Source: Luzula sylvatica | Taxonomy: Eukaryota > Streptophyta > Magnoliopsida > Poales > Juncaceae | Assembly (NCBI GenBank): GCA_946800325.1 | Contig: OX326960.1 | Coordinates: 14,718,393 to 14,782,392 of the forward strand | Reading direction: 5' to 3' | DNA length: 64,000 nt | Part shown: positions 26,531 through 38,802 of the stretch, one piece after another | How the letters are laid out: the number at the start of each line of letters is the position of its first letter | How positions within the stretch are numbered: position 1 is the first letter of the stretch | The notes under the pieces: model-generated | Databases searched by the model: none | What the model was told of the DNA's origin: nothing | The model's input: only the letters and a program-made list of their open reading frames with translations | Position numbers and translations under genes: made by a program

Positions 26531-29500
26531 GTAAAAGATACGATACAATCGATCTAAAAACACGTTATTTGAACTCCTCAAAGCGTTAAAATCATGTTTT
26601 GAATCGAAAAACAAACTTTCTTAGTGTTTGTGAAATTTGGTGAAAAGTTATGTACTAAAAGATACGATACAAATGATCCAAAAACACGTTATTTGAACTC
26701 CTCAAAGCGTTAAAATCTTGTTTTGAATCGAAAAACAAACTTTCTTAGTGTTTCTGAAATTTGGTGAAAAATTCTGTAGTAAAAGATGCGACACAATTGA
26801 TCTAAAAACACGTTATTTGAACTCCTCAAAGCGTTAAAATCTTGTTTTCAATCGAAAAACAAACTTTCTTAGTGTTTGTGAAATTTGGTGAAAAGTTATG
26901 TAGTAAAAGATACGACACAAATGATCTAAAAACATGTTATTTGAACTCCTCAAAGCGTTAAAATCTTGTTTTGAATCGAAAAACAAACTTTCTTAGTGTT
27001 TGTGAAATTTGGTGAAAAGTTATGTACTAAAAGATACGATACAAATGATCTAAAACACGTTATGTGAAATCCTCAAAGCGTTAAAATCTTGTTTTGAATC
27101 GAAAAACAAACTTTCTTAGTGTTTGTGAAATTTGGTGAAAAGTTATGTAGTAAAAGATATGATACAATTGATCTAAAAACACGTTATTTGAACTCCTCAA
27201 AGCGTTAAAATCTTGTTTTGATTCGAAAAACAAACTTTCTTAGTGTTTGTGAAATTTGGTGAAAAGTTATGTACTAAAAGAAACGATACAAATGATCTGA
27301 AAACACGCTATTTGAACTCCTCAAAGCGTTAAAATCTTGTTTTGAATCGAAAAACAAACTTTCTTAGTGTTTGTGAAATTTGGTGAAAAGTTATGTAGTA
27401 AAAGATATGATACAATTGATCTAAAAACATGTTATTTGAACTCCTCAAAGCGTTAAAATCTTGTTTTGAATCGAAAAACAAACTTTCTTAGTGTTTGTGA
27501 AATTTGGTGAAAAGTTATGTACTAAAAGATACGATACAAATGATCTAAAACACGTTATGTGAAATCCTCAAAGCGTTAAAATCTTGTTTTGAATCGAAAA
27601 ACAAACTTTCTTAGTGTTTGTGAAATTTGGTGAAAAGTTATGTAGTGAAAGATACGATACAAATGATCTAAAAACATGTTATTTGAACTCCTCAAAGCGT
27701 TAAAATCTTGTTTTGAATCGAAAAACAAAGTTTCTTAGTGTTTGTGAAATTTGGTGAAAAGTTATGTACTAAAAGATACGATACAAATGATCTAAAAACA
27801 CGTTATTTGAACTTCTCAAAGCGTTAAAATCTTGTTTTGAATCGAAAAACAAACTTTCTTAGTGTTTGTGAAATTTGGTGAAAAGTTATGTAGCAAAAGA
27901 TACGATACAATTGATCTAAAAACACGTTATTTGTACTCCTCAAAGCGTTAAAATCTTGTTTTGAGTCGAAAAACAAACTTTCTTAGTGTTTGTGAAATTT
28001 GGTGAAAAGTTATGTACTAAAAGATACGATATAAATGATCTAAAAACACGTTATTTGAACTCCTCAAAGCGTTAAAATCTTGTTTTGAATCGAAAAACAA
28101 ACATTCTTAGCGTTTGTGAAATTTGGTGAAAAGTTATGTAGTAAAAGATACGACACAATTGATCTAAAAACACGTTATTTGAACTCCTCAAAGCGTTAAA
28201 ATCTTGTTTTGAATCGAAAAACAAACTTTCTTAGTGTTTGTGAAATTTGGTGAAAAGTTATGTACTAAAAGAAACGATACAAATGATCTGAAAACACGCT
28301 ATTTGAACTCCTGAAAGCGTTAAAATCTTGTTTTGAATCGAAAAACAAACTTTCTTAGTGTTTGTGAAATTTGGTGAAAAGTTATGTAGTAAAAGATACG
28401 ATACAATTGATCTAAAAACACGTTATTTGAACTCCTCAAAGCGTTAAAATCTTGATTTGAATTGAAAAACAAACTTTCTTAGTGTTTGTGAAATTTGGTG
28501 AAAAGTTATGTAGTAAAAGATACGATACAATTGATCTAAAAACACGTTATTTGAACTCCTCAAAGCATTAAAATCTTGATTTGAATTGAAAAACAAACTT
28601 TCTTAGTGTTCGTGAAATTTGGTGAAAAGTTATTTGGTAAAAGATACGATACAAATGATCTAAAAACACGTTATTTGAACACCCCAAAGCGTTAAAATCT
28701 TGTTTTGAAACGAAAAACAAACTTTCTTAGTGTTTGTGAAATTTGGTGAAAAATTATGTAGTAAAAGATGCGACACAATTGATCTAAAAACACGTTATTT
28801 GAACTCCTCAAAGCGTTAAAATCTTGTTTTCAATCGAAAAACAAACTTTCTTAGTGTTTGTGAAATTTGGTGAAAAGTTATGTAGTAAAAGATACGACAC
28901 AAATGATCTAAAAACATGTTATTTGAACTCCTCAAAGCGTTAAAATCTTGTTTTGAATCGAAAAACAAACTTTCTTAGTGTTTGTGAAATTTGGTGAAAA
29001 GTTATGTACTAAAAGATACGATACAAATGATCTAAAACACGTTATGTGAAATCCTCAAAGCGTTAAAATCTTGTTTTGAATCGAAAAACAAACTTTCTTA
29101 GTGTTTGTGAAATTTGGTGAAAAGTTATGTAGTAAAAGATATGATACAATTGATCTAAAAACACGTTATTTGAACTCCTCAAAGCGTTAAAATCTTGTTT
29201 TGATTCGAAAAACAAACTTTCTTAGTGTTTGTGAAATTTGGTGAAAAGTTATGTACTAAAAGAAACGATACAAATGATCTGAAAACACGCTATTTGAACT
29301 CCTGAATGCGTTAAAATCTTGTTTTGAATCGAAAAACAAACTTTCTTAGTGTTTGTGAAATTTGGTGAAAAGTTATGTAGTGAAAGATACGATACAAATG
29401 ATCTAAAAACATGTTATTTGAACTCCTCAAAGCGTTAAAATCTTGTTTTGAATCGAAAAACAAAGTTTCTTAGTGTTTGTGAAATTTGGTGAAAAGTTAT

Positions 29501-32355
29501 GTCGTAAAAGATACGATACAATTGATCTAAAAACACGTTATTTGAACTCCTCAAAGCGTTAAAATCTTGTTTTGAATCGAAAAACAAACTTTCTTAGTGT
29601 TTGTGAAATTTGGTGAAAAGTTATGTAGTAAAAGATACGATACAATTGATCTAAAAACACGTTATTTGAACTCCTCAAAGCGTTAAAATCTTGATTTGAA
29701 TTGAAAAACAAACTTTCTTAGTGTTTGTGAAATTTGGTGAAAAGTTATGTAGTAAAAGATACGATACAATTGATCTAAAAACACGCTATTTGAACTCCTC
29801 AAAGCATTAAAATCTTGATTTGAATTGAAAAACAAACATTCTTAGCGTTTGTGAAATTTGGTGAAAAGTTATGTAGTAAAAGATACGACACAATTGATCT
29901 AAAAACACGTTATTTGAACTCCTCAAAGCGTTAAAATCTTGTTTTGAATCGAAAAACAAACTTTCTTAGTGTTTGTGAAATTTGGTGAAAAGTTATGTAC
30001 TAAAAGAAACGATACAAATGATCTGAAAACACGCTATTTGAACTCCTGAAAGCATTAAAATCTTGTTTTGAATCGAAAAACAAACTTTCTTAGTGTTTGT
30101 GAAATATGGTGAAAAGTTATGTAGTAAAAGATACGATACAATTGATCTAAAAACACGTTATTTGAACTCCTCAAAGCGTTAAAATCTTGATTTGAATTGA
30201 AAAACAAACTTTCTTAGTGTTTGTGAAATTTGGTGAAAAGTTATGTAGTAAAAGATACGATACAATTGATCTAAAAACACGCTATTTGAACTCCTCAAAG
30301 CATTAAAATCTTGATTTGAATTGAAAAACAAACTTTCTTAGTGTTCGTGAAATTTGGTGAAAAGTTATGTGGTAAAAGATACGATACAAATGATCTAAAA
30401 ACACGTTATTTGAACACCCCAAAGCGTTAAAATCTTGTTTTGAAACGAAAAACAAACTTTCTTAGTGTTTGTCAAATTTGGTGAAAAATTATGTAGTAAA
30501 AGATACGATACAATTGATCTCAAAACACGTTATTTGAACTCCTCAAAGCGTTAAAATCTTGTTTTGAATCGAAAAACAAACTTTCTTAGTGTTTGTGAAA
30601 TTTGGTGAAAAGTTATGTCGTAAAAGATACGATACAATTGATCTAAAAACACGTTATTTGAACTCCTCAAAGCGTTAAAATCTTGTTTTGAATCGAAAAA
30701 CAAACTTTCTTAGTGTTTGTGAAATTTGGTTAAAAGTTATGTCGTAAAAGATACGATACAATTGATCTAAAAACACGTTATTTGAACTCCTCAAAGCGTT
30801 AAAATCTTTTTTTGAATCGAAAAACAAACTTTCTTATTGTTTGTGAAATTTGGTGAAAAGTTATGTAGTAAAAGATACGATACAAATGATCTAAAAACAC
30901 GTTATTTGAACTCCTCAAAGCGTTAAAATCTTGTTTTGAATCGAAAAACAAACTTTCTTAGTGTTTGTGAAATTTGGTGAAAAGTTATGTACTAAAAGAT
31001 ACGATACAAATGATCTAAAAACACGTTATTTGAACTTCTCAAAGCGTTAAAATCTTGTTTTGAATCGAAAAACAAACTTTCTTAGTGTTTGTGAAATTTG
31101 GTGAAAAGTTATGTAGCAAAAGATACGATACAATTGATCTAAAAACACGTTATTTGTACTCCTCAAAGCGTTAAAATCTTGTTTTGAGTCGAAAAACAAA
31201 CTTTCTTAGTGTTTGTGAAATTTGGTGAAAAGTTATGTACTAAAAGATACGATATAAATGATCTAAAAACACGTTATTTGAACTCCTCAAAGCGTTAAAA
31301 TCTTGTTTTGAATCGAAAAACAAACATTCTTAGCGTTTGTGAAATTTGGTGAAAAGTTATGTAGTAAAAGATACGACACAATTGATCTAAAAACACGTTA
31401 TTTGAACTCCTCAAAGCGTTAAAATCTTGTTTTGAATCGAAAAACAAACTTTCTTAGTGTTTGTGAAATTTGGTGAAAAGTTATGTACTAAAAGAAACGA
31501 TACAAATGATCTGAAAACACGCTATTTGAACTCCTGAAAGCGTTAAAATCTTGTTTTGAATCGAAAAACAAACTTTCTTAGTGTTTGTGAAATTTGGTGA
31601 AAAGTTATGTAGTAAAAGATACGATACAATTGATCTAAAAACACGTTATTTGAACTCCTCAAAGCGTTAAAATCTTGATTTGAATTGAAAAACAAACTTT
31701 CTTAGTGTTTGTGAAATTTGGTGAAAAGTTATGTAGTAAAAGATACGATACAATTGATCTAAAAACACGTTATTTGAACTCCTCAAAGCATTAAAATCTT
31801 GATTTGAATTGAAAAACAAACTTTCTTAGTGTTCGTGAAATTTGGTGAAAAGTTATTTGGTAAAAGATACGATACAAATGATCTAAAAACACGTTATTTG
31901 AACACCCCAAAGCGTTAAAATCTTGTTTTGAAACGAAAAACAAACTTTCTTAGTGTTTGTGAAATTTGGTGAAAAATTATGTAGTAAAAGATACGATACA
32001 ATTGATCTCAAAACACGTTATTTGAACTCCTCAAAGCGTTAAAATCTTGTTTTGAATCGAAAAACAAACTTTCTTAGTGTTTGTGAAATTTGGTGAAAAG
32101 TTATGTCGTAAAAGATACGATACAATTGATCTAAAAACACGTTATTTGAACTCCTCAAAGCGTTAAAATCTTGTTTTGAATCGAAAAACAAACTTTCTTA
32201 GTGTTTGTGAAATTTGGTTAAAAGTTATGTCGTAAAAGATACGATACAATTGATCTAAAAACACGTTATTTGAACTCCTCAAAGCGTTAAAATCTTTTTT
32301 TGAATCGAAAAACAAACTTTCTTAGTGTTTGTGAAATTTGTTGAAAAGTTATGTA
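26531..32355. repeat. HOR block 7: 47 monomers, contains a duplication junction
   Basis: Order is A-F, hybrid a/Q-like (27,274, with cctcaaagcg after gatctgaaaac), F/D-like (27,398, gatatgatac plus aacatgtt), E, b, then M' N O' P' Q'' R S U, C D E F a b, W R S f Q' R S U V W T', K M' N O' P' Q'' R S U V W T. Length is 5,825 bp with three E copies (27,027; 27,522; 29,009). The b-to-M' step at 27,769 occurs only here and is where the second 12,272-bp duplicate begins. Confidence 0.85.
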
Positions 32356-35300
32356 GTAAAAGATACGATACAATCGATCTAAAAACACGTTATTTGAACT
32401 CCTCAAAGCGTTAAAATCATGTTTTGAATCGAAAAACAAACTTTCTTAGTGTTTGTGAAATTTGGTGAAAAGTTATGTACTAAAAGATACGATACAAATG
32501 ATCCAAAAACACGTTATTTGAACTCCTCAAAGCGTTAAAATCTTGTTTTGAATCGAAAAACAAACTTTCTTAGTGTTTCTGAAATTTGGTGAAAAATTAT
32601 GTAGTAAAAGATGCGACACAATTGATCTAAAAACACGTTATTTGAACTCCTCAAAGCGTTAAAATCTTGTTTTCAATCGAAAAACAAACTTTCTTAGTTT
32701 TTGTGAAATTTGGTGAAAAGTTATGTAGTAAAAGATACGACACAAATGATCTAAAAACATGTTATTTGAACTCCTCAAAGCGTTAAAATCTTGTTTTGAA
32801 TCGAAAAACAAACTTTCTTAGTGTTTGTGAAATTTGGTGAAAAGTTATGTACTAAAAGATACGATACAAATGATCTAAAACACGTTATGTGAAATCCTCA
32901 AAGCGTTAAAATCTTGTTTTGAATCGAAAAACAAACTTTCTTAGTGTTTGTGAAATTTGGTGAAAAGTTATGTAGTAAAAGATATGATACAATTGATCTA
33001 AAAACACGTTATTTGAACTCCTCAAAGCGTTAAAATCTTGTTTTGATTCGAAAAACAAACTTTCTTAGTGTTTGTGAAATTTGGTGAAAAGTTATGTACT
33101 AAAAGAAACGATACAAATGATCTGAAAACACGCTATTTGAACTCCTGAATGCGTTAAAATCTTGTTTTGAATCGAAAAACAAACTTTCTTAGTGTTTGTG
33201 AAATTTGGTGAAAAGTTATGTAGTGAAAGATACGATACAAATGATCTAAAAACATGTTATTTGAACTCCTCAAAGCGTTAAAATCTTGTTTTGAATCGAA
33301 AAACAAAGTTTCTTAGTGTTTGTGAAATTTGGTGAAAAGTTATGTACTAAAAGATACGATACAAATGATCTAAAAACACTTTATTTGAACTCCTCAAAGC
33401 GTTAAAATCTTGTTTTGAATCGAAAAACAAACTTTCTTAGTGTTTGTGAAATTTGGTGAAAAGTTATGTAGTAAAAGATACGATACAATTGATCTAAAAA
33501 CACGTTATTTGTACTCCTCAAAGCGTTAAAATCTTGTTTTGAATCGAAAAACAAACTTTCTTAGTGTTTGTTAAATTTGGTGGAAAGTTATGTACTAAAA
33601 GATACGATACAAATGATCTGAAAACACGCTATTTGAACTCCTGAAAGCGTTAAAATCTTGTTTTGAATCGAAAAACAAACTTTCTTAGTGTTTGTGAAAT
33701 TTGGTGAAAAGTTATGTAGTAAAAGATACGACACAATTGATCTAAAAACACGTTATTTGAACTCCTCAAAGCGTTAAAATCTTGTTTTGAATCGAAAAAC
33801 AAACATTCTTAGCGTTTGTGAAATTTGGTGAAAAGTTATGTAGTAAAAGATACGACACAATTGATCTAAAAACACGTTATTTGAACTCCTCAAAGCGTTA
33901 AAATCTTGTTTTGAATCGAAAAACAAACTTTCTTAGTGTTTGTGAAATTTGGTGAAAAGTTATGTACTAAAAGAAACGATACAAATGATCTGAAAACACG
34001 CTATTTGAACTCCTGAAAGCATTAAAATCTTGTTTTGAATCGAAAAACAAACTTTCTTAGTGTTTGTGAAATATGGTGAAAAGTTATGTAGTAAAAGATA
34101 CGATACAATTGATCTAAAAACACGTTATTTGAACTCCTCAAAGCGTTAAAATCTTGATTTGAATTGAAAAACAAACTTTCTTAGTGTTTGTGAAATTTGG
34201 TGAAAAGTTATGTAGTAAAAGATACGATACAATTGATCTAAAAACACGCTATTTGAACTCCTCAAAGCATTAAAATCTTGATTTGAATTGAAAAACAAAC
34301 TTTCTTAGTGTTCGTGAAATTTGGTGAAAAGTTATGTGGTAAAAGATACGATACAAATGATCTAAAAACACGTTATTTGAACACCCCAAAGCGTTAAAAT
34401 CTTGTTTTGAAACGAAAAACAAACTTTCTTAGTGTTTGTCAAATTTGGTGAAAAATTATGTAGTAAAAGATACGATACAATTGATCTCAAAACACGTTAT
34501 TTGAACTCCTCAAAGCGTTAAAATCTTGTTTTGAATCGAAAAACAAACTTTCTTAGTGTTTGTGAAATTTGGTGAAAAGTTATGTCGTAAAAGATACGAT
34601 ACAATTGATCTAAAAACACGTTATTTGAACTCCTCAAAGCGTTAAAATCTTGTTTTGAATCGAAAAACAAACTTTCTTAGTGTTTGTGAAATTTGGTTAA
34701 AAGTTATGTCGTAAAAGATACGATACAATTGATCTAAAAACACGTTATTTGAACTCCTCAAAGCGTTAAAATCTTTTTTTGAATCGAAAAACAAACTTTC
34801 TTATTGTTTGTGAAATTTGGTGAAAAGTTATGTAGTAAAAGATACGATACAAATGATCTAAAAACACGTTATTTGAACTCCTCAAAGCGTTAAAATCTTG
34901 TTTTGAATCGAAAAACAAACTTTCTTAGTGTTTGTGAAATTTGGTGAAAAGTTATGTAGCAAAAGATACGATACAATTGATCTAAAAACACGTTATTTGT
35001 ACTCCTCAAAGCGTTAAAATCTTGTTTTGAATCGAAAAACAAACTTTCTTAGTGTTTGTGAAATTTGGTGAAAAGTTATGTACTAAAAGATACGATACAA
35101 ATGATCTAAAAACACGTTATTTGAACTTCTCAAAGCGTTAAAATCTTGTTTTGAATCGAAAAACAAACTTTCTTAGTGTTTGTGAAATTTGGTGAAAAGT
35201 TATGTAGCAAAAGATACGATACAATTGATCTAAAAACACGTTATTTGTACTCCTCAAAGCGTTAAAATCTTGTTTTGAGTCGAAAAACAAACTTTCTTAG

Positions 35301-36322
35301 TGTTTGTGAAATTTGGTGAAAAGTTATGTACTAAAAGATACGATATAAATGATCTAAAAACACGTTATTTGAACTCCTCAAAGCGTTAAAATCTTGTTTT
35401 GAATCGAAAAACAAACATTCTTAGCGTTTGTGAAATTTGGTGAAAAGTTATGTAGTAAAAGATACGACACAATTGATCTAAAAACACGTTATTTGAACTC
35501 CTCAAAGCGTTAAAATCTTGTTTTGAATCGAAAAACAAACTTTCTTAGTGTTTGTGAAATTTGGTGAAAAGTTATGTAGTAAAAGATACGATACAATTGA
35601 TCTAAAAACACGTTATTTGAACTCCTCAAAGCGTTAAAATCTTGATTTGAATTGAAAAACAAACTTTCTTAGTGTTTGTGAAATTTGGTGAAAAGTTATG
35701 TAGTAAAAGATACGATACAATTGATCTAAAAACACGTTATTTGAACTCCTCAAAGCATTAAAATCTTGATTTGAATTGAAAAACAAACTTTCTTAGTGTT
35801 CGTGAAATTTGGTGAAAAGTTATTTGGTAAAAGATACGATACAAATGATCTAAAAACACGTTATTTGAACACCCCAAAGCGTTAAAATCTTGTTTTGAAA
35901 CGAAAAACAAACTTTCTTAGTGTTTGTGAAATTTGGTGAAAAATTATGTAGTAAAAGATACGATACAATTGATCTCAAAACACGTTATTTGAACTCCTCA
36001 AAGCGTTAAAATCTTGTTTTGAATCGAAAAACAAACTTTCTTAGTGTTTGTGAAATTTGGTGAAAAGTTATGTCGTAAAAGATACGATACAATTGATCTA
36101 AAAACACGTTATTTGAACTCCTCAAAGCGTTAAAATCTTGTTTTGAATCGAAAAACAAACTTTCTTAGTGTTTGTGAAATTTGGTTAAAAGTTATGTCGT
36201 AAAAGATACGATACAATTGATCTAAAAACACGTTATTTGAACTCCTCAAAGCGTTAAAATCTTTTTTTGAATCGAAAAACAAACTTTCTTAGTGTTTGTG
36301 AAATTTGTTGAAAAGTTATGTA
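32356..36322. repeat. HOR block 8: 32-monomer unit, second copy
   Basis: This block has the class order and 3,967-bp length of block 5, lying exactly 12,272 bp downstream of it. E is at 32,852. It shares with block 5 the otherwise unique cttagttttt near 32,692 and gttttgattcg in F. It is therefore part of the large recent duplication rather than an independent amplification of the 32-monomer unit. Confidence 0.87.
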
Positions 36323-38802
36323 GTAAAAGATACGATACAATCGATCTAAAAACACGTTATTTGAACTCCTCAAAGCGTTAAAATCATGTTTTGAATCGAA
36401 AAACAAACTTTCTTAGTGTTTGTGAAATTTGGTGAAAAGTTATGTACTAAAAGATACGATACAAATGATCCAAAAACACGTTATTTGAACTCCTCAAAGC
36501 GTTAAAATCTTGTTTTGAATCGAAAAACAAACTTTCTTAGTGTTTCTGAAATTTGGTGAAAAATTATGTAGTAAAAGATGCGACACAATTGATCTAAAAA
36601 CACGTTATTTGAACTCCTCAAAGCGTTAAAATCTTGTTTTCAATCGAAAAACAAACTTTCTTAGTGTTTGTGAAATTTGGTGAAAAGTTATGTAGTAAAA
36701 GATACGACACAAATGATCTAAAAACATGTTATTTGAACTCCTCAAAGCGTTAAAATCTTGTTTTGAATCGAAAAACAAACTTTCTTAGTGTTTGTGAAAT
36801 TTGGTGAAAAGTTATGTAGTAAAAGATACGATACAATTGATCTAAAAACACGTTATTTGAACTCCTCGAAGCGTTAAAATCTTGTTTTGAATCGAAAAAC
36901 AAACTTTCTTTGTGTTTGTGAAATTTGGTTAAAAGCTATGTAGTAAAAGATACGATACAATTGATCTAAAAACACGTTATTTGAACTCCTCAAAGCGTTA
37001 AAAACTTGTTTTGAATCGAAAAACAAACTTTCTTAGTGTTTGTGAAATTTGGTGAAAAGTTATGTAGTAAAAGATACGATACACATAATCAAAAAACATG
37101 TTATTTGAACTCCTCAAAGCGTTAAAATCTTGTTTTGAATCGAAAAACAAACTTTCTTAGTGTTTGTGAAATTTGGAGAAAAGTTATGTAGTAAAAGATA
37201 CGATACAAATGATCTAAAAACACGTTATTTGAACTCCTCAAAGCGTTAAAATCTTGTTTTGAATCGAAAAACAAACTTTCTTAGTGTTTGTGAAATTTGG
37301 TGAAAAGTTATGTAGCAAAAGATACTATACAATTGATCTAAAAACACGTTATTTGTACTCCTCAAAGCGTTAAAATCTTGTTTTGAATCGAAAAACAAAC
37401 TTTCTTAGTGTTTGTGAAATTTGGTGAAAAGTTATGTACTAAAAGATACGATACAAATGATCTAAAAACACGTTATTTGAACTCCTCAAAGCGTTAAAAT
37501 CTTGTTTTGAATCGAAAAACAAACTTTCTTAGTGTTTGTGAAATTTGGTGAAAAGTTATGTAGCAAAAGATACGATACAATTGATCTAAAAACACGTTAT
37601 TTGTACTCCTCAAAGCGTTAAAATCTTGTTTTGAGTCGAAAAACAAACTTTCTTAGTGTTTGTGAAATTTGGTGAAAAGTTATGTACTAAAAGATACGAT
37701 ATAAATGATCTAAAAACACGTTATTTGAACTCCTCAAAGCGTTAAAATCTTGTTTTGAATCGAAAAACAAACTTTCATAGCGTTTGTGAAATTTGGTGAA
37801 AAGTTATGTAGTAAAAGATACGACACAATAGATCTAAAAACACGTTATTTGAACTCCTCAAAGCGTTAAAATCTTGTTTTGAATCGAAAAACAAACTTTC
37901 TTAGTGTTTGTGAAATTTGGTGAAAAGTTATGTACTAAAAGAAACGATACAAATGATCTGAAAACACGCTATTTGAACTCCTGAAAGTTTTAAAATCTTG
38001 TTTTGAATCGAAAAACAAACTTTCTTAGTGTTTGTGAAATTTGGTGAAAAGTTATGTAGTAAAAGATACGATACAATTGATCTAAAAACACGTTATTTGA
38101 ACTCCTCAAAGCGTTAAAATCTTGATTTGAATTGAAAAACAAACTTTCTTAGTGTTTGTGAAATTTGGTGAAAAGTTATGTAGTAAAAGATACGATACAA
38201 TTGATCTAAAAACACGTTATTTGAACTCCTCAAAGCATTAAAATCTTGATTTGAATTGAAAAACAAACTTTCTTAGTGTTCGTGAAATTTGGTGAAAAGT
38301 TATGTGGTAAAAGATACGATACAAATGATCTAAAAACACGTTATTTGAACACCCCAAAGCGTTAAAATCTTGTTTTGAAACGAAAAACAAACTTTCTTAG
38401 TGTTTGTGAAATTTGGTGAAAAATTATGTAGTAAAAGATACGATACAATTGATCTCAAAACACGTTATTTGAACTCCTCAAAGCGTTAAAATCTTGTTTT
38501 GAATCGAAAAACAAACTTTCTTAGTGTTTGTGAAATTTGGTGAAAAGTTATGTCGTAAAAGATACGATACAATTGATCTAAAAACACGTTATTTGAACTC
38601 CTCAAAGCGTTAAAATCTTGTTTTGACTCGAAAAACAAACTTTCTTAGTGTTTGTGAAATTTGGTTAAAAGTTATGTCGTAAAAGATACGATACAATTGA
38701 TCTAAAAACACGTTATTTGAACTCCTCAAAGCGTTAAAATCTTTTTTTGAATCGAAAAACAAACTTTCTTAGTGTTTGTGAAATTTGTTGAAAAGTTATG
38801 TA
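36323..38802. repeat. HOR block 9: 20 monomers, duplicate of block 6
   Basis: Order is A B C D H I J K L M N O P Q R S U V W T, 2,480 bp, with no 123-bp copy. It repeats block 6 at an offset of 12,272 bp, including tttcatagcg at 37,773 (25,501 in block 6) and tactatac at 37,323 (25,051 in block 6). I found no difference between the two by eye at the positions I compared. Confidence 0.86.

Larger units (their letters stand above)
15497..27768. repeat. Large tandem duplication, copy 1 (12,272 bp, 99 monomers)
   Basis: Rare markers in this span recur exactly 12,272 bp later: cttagttttt, gttttgattcg, tactatac (25,051), tttcatagcg (25,501), U followed by C (16,489), and the S/f hybrid (17,480). 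All four 123-bp E copies (16,737; 20,580; 27,027; 27,522) have counterparts. Left of about 15,497 the two sequences differ in class (K here, b before copy 2). The length is 99 monomers minus 4 bases, so exchange was in register. Confidence 0.88.
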